Assembly (NCBI RefSeq): GCF_007741475.1
Contig: NZ_CP036261.1
Location: forward strand, 5,271,798-5,335,797
Reading direction: 5' to 3'
DNA: 64,000 nucleotides
Origin: Rosistilla ulvae
Lineage (GTDB): Bacteria; Planctomycetota; Planctomycetia; Pirellulales; Pirellulaceae
This document shows positions 1 to 7,562 of this stretch, one piece after another. Made by a program: the position numbers and the translations under genes. Position 1 is the stretch's first letter, and every line of letters starts with the position of its first letter. The notes beneath the pieces were generated by a model that saw nothing but the letters and a program-made list of their open reading frames with translations, was not told where the DNA came from and did not search any database.

Positions 1-886
1 TTCGGTCATGGACAATCATCTGCACGTGCTCTGCAGGCTCGATCCCGAGGATGCGGATCGCTGGAGTCCCCAAGAAGTCATGCGGCGATGGATCGCAGTC
101 TACCCGCCCAAAAAGCTCAAGTCGGATGACGAAAAGGTTGTCCGGCAATGGGTCGAGAACCTGGCAAGGGACGAGCGCCGAGTGGCTCTGCTGCGCGATC
201 GGCTCAAAAACCTCGGTTGGTTCATGAAGTCGCTCAAAGAACCGCTGGCAAGGCTGGCCAACAAAGCCGATGGCTGCCGTGGCACCTTTTGGGAATCGCG
301 TTACAAGAGCATCGCGATCTTGGATGACGACGCGCTGCTGGCCACGAGTACCTACATCGATCTCAACCCGCTGGCGGCGGGACTCACGTCAACTCCAGAG
401 CAGGGTTTGTACACATCGATACACCAACGTGTCGAGCATGTTTGCCAGAAGTGCGAAAAAGAAATCGAGCGGTTAAAGCCGGCCCGCCGGGGAAGTGTCG
501 CCGCGAGCGTTGCCGCCGGCGCAATGGAGCAAGATCATTGGCTCGTCCCGTTCGAAGACCGGCGAGCCGCACAGCGCGCGGGGCGGGGCGAGTCGAGTTG
601 CCGCGAGGGGATGTTGGAATCGTTTCCGCTGGGCAGCTATCTGCTATTACTAGACGCTACCGGCCGCATGTATCGCGATGGCAAAGCAAACATGGAAGCC
701 GGAATGAAAGAAGTTTTCGAGCGACTGTCATCGACGCAAAGAGATTGGCAAGCTAAGACCGACAAGATGCTCCACAGCAAAAGTCTCCGCGGCAGCTTTT
801 TTGCCACCAACAACGAGACCGTCGCCGCAGTCAAAACCGCAACCGGCCACCACTTCCGCAACCTATCGCCGCAGCCACCCGACTAG
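1..886 (+). CDS. REP-associated (Y1/HUH) transposase, 5'-truncated by window edge
   Basis: The reading frame is already open at the left edge. The first ATG (position 8) lies just before an NHLHVL stretch, which matches the HUH metal-binding motif normally found inside Y1 transposases, so the true start is upstream of the window. The C-terminal half has WESRYKS followed by a YIDLNPLAAGL segment, which in this family carries the catalytic tyrosine and the conserved NP..AG block. About 294 residues are visible with no internal stop. Known members (RAYT/TnpA-REP) are single-copy, domesticated nucleases that act on short REP hairpins. Candidate REP-like repeats occur between genes further along. 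The last ~100 residues beyond the NP motif are poorly conserved in the family and I cannot assign them. Confidence 0.85.
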   Translation, partial: SVMDNHLHVLCRLDPEDADRWSPQEVMRRWIAVYPPKKLKSDDEKVVRQWVENLARDERRVALLRDRLKNLGWFMKSLKEPLARLANKADGCRGTFWESRYKSIAILDDDALLATSTYIDLNPLAAGLTSTPEQGLYTSIHQRVEHVCQKCEKEIERLKPARRGSVAASVAAGAMEQDHWLVPFEDRRAAQRAGRGESSCREGMLESFPLGSYLLLLDATGRMYRDGKANMEAGMKEVFERLSSTQRDWQAKTDKMLHSKSLRGSFFATNNETVAAVKTATGHHFRNLSPQPPD

Positions 887-1349
887 CCCCCCTCCGTCGG
901 GCTACCCCAACTGCAACATTCGACGTCACAGCGCTACCGCTAGGCAAGGCCCCCACAAATCCCATCCACCAACCAGCCCAGACCACACAAAGAGCAACGC
1001 CACACCCCACCAAAACCGCCCCTCCCAACTACGACACGCCCCCACCCCGCAACCCTCCAGCAGGAACCCCAAACACCCGCCAGAATTACTCAGCACGAAA
1101 GGAACATGCGTGTCCTTTTGCCTCCTCCCCTCTTTTGCCATCTTTTGCCCTTTTCAACCGAAAGCAAAAGAATGTACCGCGACGCCAGAGTTTCTCGCTG
1201 CGCCGTATCTACGTCATTCGAGGGTAGCGTCCCTTGCGACGGCAAGCATTTTGTGGAGGCCCCCTGCCGGACTTCATCTGCTTGATGGATTCGCGAAAAA
1301 AACTAAAGCGAGAATCAAATCTACATGGATTGCCAACGCACAAGTATCG
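887..1349. other. 463-bp intergenic region, strongly C-rich on the top strand
   Basis: No convincing gene is present; the open frames here lack family resemblance and start signals. From about 887 to 1090 the top strand is rich in C and A and very poor in G and T, a clear strand asymmetry compared with flanking DNA. The rest separates the convergent ends of the transposase and the helicase gene. I see no T-tailed terminator hairpin. Confidence 0.5.
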
Positions 1350-4300
1350 CTACTGGTCGAGCCCTTCAAGCACTCGCCAGACGTTGCGATAGGTCATCCC
1401 TGTTTGTGTGCCGACGACTCTTTGCCAATCTTCAACTGACATTTCACGCAAAGCAGAACGTTTCACATCAATTGGTTTATCTATATCAGCTGTTCTAGAC
1501 GACGCGAAATGCATGGCCGCAGTTCGGGGAACACCTAGTAGACGATAAACGATTGCCGCGTCGGAATTTACCCCGTAGAAAACTCGAGAAGCGAGGTTCC
1601 GAAGTTCGGTTTGCCGTTCTTCAGGGAGCGAGCTTCCTGTGATTGAGAGCAATGCGCCCATTCCCCACGCTGCAGTTTGCGTCAATCGGCCAAACAAATT
1701 CCGCCCGCACTTTGTCATCGCATCCACCAAATCTCCTTCATCTTCAAGGAAGTAGCGTTTTGCGATGGACTTGACGGAATCCCCATTAACCCAGTCTTTC
1801 AGTATGTTGGCAAGACTATCGCCGTCAGGAACATCACCACCTGTTACAGCTTCAAGATTTTCACGCAACTCGGGAACTTTCAACAGAATGCCCATCATTG
1901 CCTGAAGATTCGAGTTACCCACACTAAACAACGTAGTGCCGTCCCACACATCGGAGGTCATTTTCTGTTCGCCGACTGCTTTAAGTACGGTAACGATACT
2001 CTGCAACGAGAATCCAGTGCTGTCAACGAGCTTGAGTGGTCTACCGGGCGTGCCGAGGTACTTCGTGTACTCATTGACTCCTCCTAGTAACTTCTCTGCC
2101 AACTCTGGATATTGCGCGCGCAGTTTGTCAAAACCAAACGTATTCCGCAGGACTTGCTCGACCTCCGCAGCGAACGTTTCTGGCTTCCCCATTTCTCGAT
2201 AAGTATGCGCTAAATATTGCACGAATGTTGACCATTCAGGATGCCGATATACAATCGCGCCAAGATCACTCATTTCGTCTCCCGCTGAAAAGGCGAGTGA
2301 CACCAGAGCAGAGTTCAGCGCACCAGACTGTCGGTTAATGAATTTTGCTAAATCTTGGGCCTTACTATCGTCCTTAGCAACTAACGCCACCACACCAAGT
2401 TGCCCTTGCGAGACGCGACCGGCTCGGCCTGCGATATTCCAAAAGTCCTCAGGAGACATATCCACCCAACGCTCATTAGTATTTGTTGGGTATTGGTGCG
2501 AGGCCATCACCACTGCGGAGACAGGGAAATTTACACCTTGTGCAATAGTAGTAGTAGCAACAAGAAAACTCAGCTCTTCTTCCTCAAACAGCCATTCCAT
2601 CAAACCACGCACATCATCTGAGAGTCCAGCATGGTGGACTCCTACGCCATAATCCATCAGATCAACTAACGGGAAATCGTCTCCGAATTCAAGTCGCAAG
2701 AAGTCTTTAACAAGCTTTCGTTTTGGACTCTCAGGCCTCAAATTCTCTTCCACCTTCAGTCGATCAGCTAACGACCAAACCCAATCTATCCGTGAGTGCA
2801 TCAATATGACAGGTCCGCGACGTTGCAGGGTTTGAGCTGTGGCCGCGGCCAGCGCACTTTGGTTTGAAACCTTGCGAAAGGTCTTCGCAATTGCTGGAGA
2901 ACTTGGGAGATGAAGTAACTCATCAACGGCAATAGTCTTTCGCGTCGTGTGAAGTGTTTTCATGCGAAGGCTGTAATCAAAACTTCGCTTATTGATTGCC
3001 TCACCTTTTAACGACTGAACTACTCCAATCACGCGATCATTTGGCTGCCAATCCATAGAAAGGCTGATGTCGTCGGAGTTTTGTCCACCTAGCCAGCGAG
3101 CAACTTCGCGAGCATTGTCAATAAAGGGCGTTAAAAGAAGGAATTGTGCGCGTTGACACTCCTTGTTGATGGTCGCCAGCAGAAGCTCCAGCTTCAAGCC
3201 TCGAGTGGAATCTTGAATGTTGTGAGCCTCATCGACTACAACAAGAGTTAACGGTCTTCCTATTTTGGCTTCCCAATCCTGACGTAGCATTAAATCGAGT
3301 TTCTCGGGCGTTGTCACAAGAACACGGAAGCGACTGCTCTGTGTAGCATCATTCAGCATTTCGGCTTCAATGCTATCGATTTCCAACGCAGGACTTACCT
3401 GCTCAACGGAGATACCTAGTGGCGAAAAGTCACGCCGCAATTGACGAGCAATTTGGTTTACTAGCGTTCGCGTCGGTGCAAGATAGGCAACCCAACCTTG
3501 CTCGGTTTCAAACTGGTTCAAAGCTTGAAGAATACGAAACTCAGCAATCAGTGTCTTTCCACTTGATGTTGGCAAGCTGACAACGACTGCGCGGCGACTG
3601 GAACCCAAAAGCCCGCGTTCTGCCAACGCTCGCCGTTGTGGCGGCAACACATCAAAAATTGCTTTGTCGCCCCGACCACGTTCAACTAAATTCTCCACGA
3701 AGCGTGTTACACGTGAATTAACTGCCCTCGTCACCGTCCAAATTGAGTTCTCGATCATTTGCGAGGCGCTGCGGGACAACAAGCGGCAGACGGGTTCTAG
3801 CTGCTCAAACCTAAAGTGTTTGCAGACACTTTGAACTCGGTCGAAGTGTGAATCGAGCAACTGCTGAACTTGGAAATTTCCATCAACGACACCATCAGTC
3901 ATGAATAGTGCGAATATCTCAGCCGCTTTCGCAAAATGGTATAGACCGATTAGTTCAATTGCCTTGGTTCTCGCGTCGGCTGGATCTTGCCGAAGTAGAT
4001 AGCGTTCCTCGAACTCTTTTTGTGCATCCCTGAGAATTGCGATGCGGCTCAAAACTTGGTCTCTGTCTTCCCAACCGTCCTTACGAAAGATTAGAAGCCA
4101 AACATCGAGAATATTTGCCCATGTTTGCTCAACCCAATCATCAGACCGGAGAGGAAGATCAGGAATTCCTCTAAGCTTAAGCCATCGTGATGCGTCAGCT
4201 CCTTTGTCGCCCAATACGCCAAAGCAGCAAGCGCGAAGAACGAACAGGCCTTCGTCCATCGCATTTGATGGACGCTTTATAACTCGAGCCAGCGTGAAGG

Positions 4301-4529
4301 CCTCGGCAGCTAGTTCTCGAAGTTGATGCGGAGTGTCTCCACTTTCCTCTAACGAGTCAGTCAAAAGATCGTGGATTGCAAGCTCTAGCATCATCAACGC
4401 ACGCTCAAGACAGTCGCCGTCTGGTACGGCAGCGTGTTGCATTAGTTCAGTTTGAAGCTGGATACGACTTGCAATCTGAGTCGCTTCTTTTCTTAGCTTG
4501 TCGTGATTGTCGAGAATCCAGTGACTCAT
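1350..4529 (-). CDS. hamB: Ski2-like DEAH-box helicase, HamB-like (Hachiman-type defence)
   Basis: This 1059-aa superfamily 2 helicase has a ~300-residue N-terminal helical region without recognised motifs. The helicase core follows: Walker A PTSSGKT at residues 320-326, motif Ia APTRTL near 351, TTPEKLD near 406, and a DEAH box at 433-436. Motif VI is AGRAGR in the second RecA domain, as in Ski2-type enzymes. It starts inside the stop codon of the upstream gene (ATGA overlap), so the two are translationally coupled. Known Hachiman (and the related AbpAB) systems pair a small DUF1837 nuclease, HamA, with such a helicase in this order; HamB is thought to sense abnormal DNA and release HamA. 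The assignment rests on gene order, motifs and partner size. A generic helicase/nuclease pair is the alternative. The DNA looks AT-richer than its neighbours, consistent with acquisition by transfer. Confidence 0.65.
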   Translation of the reverse strand: MSHWILDNHDKLRKEATQIASRIQLQTELMQHAAVPDGDCLERALMMLELAIHDLLTDSLEESGDTPHQLRELAAEAFTLARVIKRPSNAMDEGLFVLRACCFGVLGDKGADASRWLKLRGIPDLPLRSDDWVEQTWANILDVWLLIFRKDGWEDRDQVLSRIAILRDAQKEFEERYLLRQDPADARTKAIELIGLYHFAKAAEIFALFMTDGVVDGNFQVQQLLDSHFDRVQSVCKHFRFEQLEPVCRLLSRSASQMIENSIWTVTRAVNSRVTRFVENLVERGRGDKAIFDVLPPQRRALAERGLLGSSRRAVVVSLPTSSGKTLIAEFRILQALNQFETEQGWVAYLAPTRTLVNQIARQLRRDFSPLGISVEQVSPALEIDSIEAEMLNDATQSSRFRVLVTTPEKLDLMLRQDWEAKIGRPLTLVVVDEAHNIQDSTRGLKLELLLATINKECQRAQFLLLTPFIDNAREVARWLGGQNSDDISLSMDWQPNDRVIGVVQSLKGEAINKRSFDYSLRMKTLHTTRKTIAVDELLHLPSSPAIAKTFRKVSNQSALAAATAQTLQRRGPVILMHSRIDWVWSLADRLKVEENLRPESPKRKLVKDFLRLEFGDDFPLVDLMDYGVGVHHAGLSDDVRGLMEWLFEEEELSFLVATTTIAQGVNFPVSAVVMASHQYPTNTNERWVDMSPEDFWNIAGRAGRVSQGQLGVVALVAKDDSKAQDLAKFINRQSGALNSALVSLAFSAGDEMSDLGAIVYRHPEWSTFVQYLAHTYREMGKPETFAAEVEQVLRNTFGFDKLRAQYPELAEKLLGGVNEYTKYLGTPGRPLKLVDSTGFSLQSIVTVLKAVGEQKMTSDVWDGTTLFSVGNSNLQAMMGILLKVPELRENLEAVTGGDVPDGDSLANILKDWVNGDSVKSIAKRYFLEDEGDLVDAMTKCGRNLFGRLTQTAAWGMGALLSITGSSLPEERQTELRNLASRVFYGVNSDAAIVYRLLGVPRTAAMHFASSRTADIDKPIDVKRSALREMSVEDWQRVVGTQTGMTYRNVWRVLEGLDQ

Positions 4530-5314
4530 GCTGCACCTCCAACTCGCGAAGGTAGTTCCGCGATGCTGAACGGCAAATAGATTGCAACTAATCGACAGGA
4601 CGTTGGGCTAACAACGTTCTTCGATAGGGCGTCGCCACGCGCTTCAAGGTCGAGTACCGTCGGAGGAGTGTCTCGAATCAATACACCGTATAGAGAGATG
4701 GCCTGATTACCCGAATCAATTAGTAGGCGAACGGCGTCCTTGAATGCCTGTTCGTTCTCAGTCCCCTTGCATCTTGAATGAAGCCACTTTAGAAGTTGGC
4801 ACAACGTCCCCAAGTTCGTGACCAATTGCTCAAGCTGATGCCGCATTCCACTACGACCGTTCATAACACCCGGTGGATTGTTCGCGTCTGTCGATGCCTT
4901 TACTTCACCCAGTGCCAATCGTGTTGCCCCACCCTCGTCTACGAAGCCAACAAGATCTGCGCCCGGCAAGCTAGCGAAGGGATTGCGTTTGTCTCGTTCG
5001 TGATTCCAAGGCCACGAGACCGCATGCTCGGCCTCGAGATAAGCCTCCGCAAATGACTCACCAATCGCCCAATCTCGTTCCTCGGGCACGTCGGCCTGAA
5101 GAACAAGTTCAAGGCTATCACTGGCGAATTGAGTAGTAGCTAGTGCTCGCAGATCGTCCCGGAAGTCCAAAGTCGCCGTAGAGTCATGGAGGCGTTCGGT
5201 CACAGGACCTTTAAGGAAATCCGAAAGCGACGCGTCGTCGGTGCAACAGAATCCCTGCCACGAAGTCTGCCCTCGTGTGGCGTCAAAACAGTACGACCCA
5301 TTGACAAGGCTCAT
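4526..5314 (-). CDS. hamA: DUF1837/PD-(D/E)XK-like nuclease, HamA-like
   Basis: This 262-aa protein precedes the helicase gene and overlaps it by four bases. The middle contains PGADLVGF (Asp120) followed by a strand ending LALGEVKAS (Glu137, Lys139). This D...ExK layout matches the PD-(D/E)XK nuclease core and the ExK active-site pair described for HamA effectors. An upstream glutamate cluster at 94-96 could complete the site. In known Hachiman systems HamA is held inactive by HamB and degrades DNA non-specifically once released, causing abortive infection. No signal peptide or membrane segment is visible. Overall similarity to DUF1837 is judged by eye from size, context and motif spacing, so the family call is moderate. 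Confidence 0.6.
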   Translation of the reverse strand: MSLVNGSYCFDATRGQTSWQGFCCTDDASLSDFLKGPVTERLHDSTATLDFRDDLRALATTQFASDSLELVLQADVPEERDWAIGESFAEAYLEAEHAVSWPWNHERDKRNPFASLPGADLVGFVDEGGATRLALGEVKASTDANNPPGVMNGRSGMRHQLEQLVTNLGTLCQLLKWLHSRCKGTENEQAFKDAVRLLIDSGNQAISLYGVLIRDTPPTVLDLEARGDALSKNVVSPTSCRLVAIYLPFSIAELPSRVGGAA

Positions 5315-5898
5315 ATTTCAACTTGTTCGTGTCGAATTTTCCGTTCAGGCGTTCGATTGAGCCACAACCTCGGACTGTAAGAAGTGCCCCATTGCAGTCA
5401 AAATCCGCCTAGAATTGACCATATTGTTGATGACGGTGGCGGCATGGCTGCAGGAGTCAACCTTCAAGATTTCCTGCTCCTGGCCGGGACTTTGCCGCGT
5501 CAATATAGCACCTGATAGCTGAGTACGAAACCGTTTTGACGACAGCCAAACTTTGACATGGTTGGCTGCGCAAGCTTGCTGGCGGCAGTACGGATGACGA
5601 AGGACCTGCTGCGGGACGTTTGGCGACCAGAGCACTCGGTGTCGAGTCGTGTGTATTGCGATGCTGAGTGTGGGGATTTGGAGACAGCCACAAACTGGAT
5701 TACTTGCCCTGCGGACCACGGGTTGTGATGCACGCCCGCCTGGGCTTAGCAGTGTTGGAGTTTAGGCGAATCAGCTTGAAACACAGACTGGCCCTGGCAC
5801 GACGCGCGGGGCGATGCCCACGCGGTTAAACTGGAAAAATTCGTGCTGGCTGCTTCGTCCCCCTTTTCCCTACTCTGCTTCCCGAAGGATCGCCCCCA
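5315..5898. other. 584-bp intergenic region between hamA and the SWIM gene
   Basis: This stretch should hold the divergent promoters of the hamAB pair (reverse) and the SWIM-domain gene (forward). The overlapping short open frames show no recognisable family and no ribosome-binding sites. The only structured element I see is the REP-like repeat at 5805-5847. Confidence 0.45.
5805..5847 (+). repeat. REP-like 43-bp dispersed repeat, copy 1
   Basis: This 43-bp stretch recurs at 12019-12061 with two differences by eye. It contains CGCGGGGCGATG and then CCCACGCGGTTAA, so CGCG(G) arms face each other across GCGATGCCC. The same 12-base seed, in reverse complement, occurs at 10401-10412 (with C for T) and 33630-33641. 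Each copy is intergenic. This pattern fits a REP-type family mobilised by the Y1 transposase at the left edge, but that link is inferred. Confidence 0.7.
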
Positions 5899-7353
5899 AT
5901 GATTTCAATCGACCAAGCGTTTGTGGATTCGGAGGCTCCCAACAGCAATGCGATCAGCAACGGACGCGGGCTGTTGGTCAAAGGAAAATTCGTCGCGCTG
6001 CACAAGAGCGACGACGATACGATCCTGTTTGGCGAGTGTAGCGGCAGCGGGCGGACGAACTATCACTGCTCGTGCGACTTCATCACGCCGGGCAAAGTTA
6101 CCTACCGCTGCTCCTGTCCCAGCCGCCAGTTTCCGTGTAAGCATTGCATCGGGCTGATGTATGCCTTTACCGACGGCAACCCATTCACTGTGGCTTCGGT
6201 TCCCGAAGACCTTGCCGCCAAGCGGGAGAAGTTGGAACAGCGGGTAGAGAAAAAGAAGACGGACGCAACCAAACCGCGGAAGGTCAACAAGTCGGCTCTA
6301 AAAAAGAAGATCCAGGCCCAATTGGACGGTCTGACGCTGCTGGAGCAATTGACTCACGAGCTGATTCGGACCGGGATGGGGAACACCAACGCGAAGACCG
6401 CAAAGAACATCGAACAACAAGCCAAACAACTGGGGAACGCCTACCTGCCCGGAGCCCAGTCCGCGTTGCACTCTTACACGAAGCTGTTCACGGCCGACGA
6501 CGGCGACTTTGATTCCGCGGTCGCACCGCAGCAGCGGGAAGCGATCTACAGCCAGGCGCTTGACCAATTGACTCAATTGAACGCGCTGATCAAAAACGGC
6601 CGCAGCTATTTGAACGATCGTTTGGCCGATCCCGAACTCGCTACGGACACCCAGTCGACGATCGCTGCTTGGCTGGGGCACGCGTGGCAATTGCGTGAAT
6701 TGAAAGAGGCGGGGCTGGTTCAAGAGAATGCCGAATTGATTCAGCTCGCCTTCAATTCCTACGACGACATCGCGCGGCGGGAACTTGTCGACACCGGGAT
6801 CTGGATGAATCTAGGGGACGGCCGGATCGGGCTGACTCAAAATTTTCGTCCTTACAAAGCCTTGAAGTATGTCAAAGCGGAGGACAGCTTTTTTCGGATC
6901 GCTCAAGTTCCCGAACTCTGCCTATATCCGGGGGACATCAATCCGCGGATCCGCTGGGACGCGATCGCGCCACGCCCGGTCGAGGCTTCCGATTTGCAAG
7001 CCGTCCGCCAGCACGCCCACAGCAATTTCGCGGAGATCCTGAAGACGATTAAGACGCATTTGAAGTCGCCGTTGGCCGACCGGCGCCCCATCGTGGCGCT
7101 GAACTATGCCCAGATCGGCAAAGTGGGAGACGATCTGGTTGTCGAAGATGCCGCCAAGACGCGGATCGTTTTCACTGAAACGGGACAGGCCGAAGAGCCG
7201 GCCAGCTGTCATTTGTTGCAGTTGCTGCCGCCGGAGATGTTCCAAAACCAGACCTTGATCGGCCGCTTCCATCACGACCTGCAAGCCCGCACTCTGCGAG
7301 TCAAACCGCTGAGTATCGTGACCGCCAGCCAAGTCTTCCGTCTGACGTTTTAA
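5899..7353 (+). CDS. SWIM zinc-finger domain protein
   Basis: This 484-aa protein carries one SWIM motif, CxCxnCxH, at Cys71, Cys73, Cys80 and His82 (RCSCPSRQFPCKH). SWIM domains bind zinc and usually mediate DNA or protein contacts. Residues ~105-140 are a Lys-rich charged linker, and the remaining ~340 residues are predicted to be largely helical with no catalytic motif I recognise. In other bacteria SWIM proteins often accompany SNF2 helicases or VWA/MoxR genes; none is adjacent here. The nearest neighbours are the divergent hamAB pair and a REP-like repeat 52 bp upstream. The role is unknown; DNA maintenance or defence accessory are possible. Confidence 0.75.
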   Translation: MISIDQAFVDSEAPNSNAISNGRGLLVKGKFVALHKSDDDTILFGECSGSGRTNYHCSCDFITPGKVTYRCSCPSRQFPCKHCIGLMYAFTDGNPFTVASVPEDLAAKREKLEQRVEKKKTDATKPRKVNKSALKKKIQAQLDGLTLLEQLTHELIRTGMGNTNAKTAKNIEQQAKQLGNAYLPGAQSALHSYTKLFTADDGDFDSAVAPQQREAIYSQALDQLTQLNALIKNGRSYLNDRLADPELATDTQSTIAAWLGHAWQLRELKEAGLVQENAELIQLAFNSYDDIARRELVDTGIWMNLGDGRIGLTQNFRPYKALKYVKAEDSFFRIAQVPELCLYPGDINPRIRWDAIAPRPVEASDLQAVRQHAHSNFAEILKTIKTHLKSPLADRRPIVALNYAQIGKVGDDLVVEDAAKTRIVFTETGQAEEPASCHLLQLLPPEMFQNQTLIGRFHHDLQARTLRVKPLSIVTASQVFRLTF

Positions 7354-7562
7354 GAGGTATCATCCGGCACCCGTTAGCGTCCGGTTCGTCTGGATACCGC
7401 CGCGCTAGCTTGCACCGGCAATTCGCTCAAACACAAATGATCAATGCCCTACGCTGCCCGAGCGAATTCCAAGTAGAACCGAGCTTGGCGAGGCGTTATG
7501 ATAGATCCACCCTATCGGTGCCTCCGTACGCTCCCCACCTCCATCCTGCCAGCGTTCTCATT

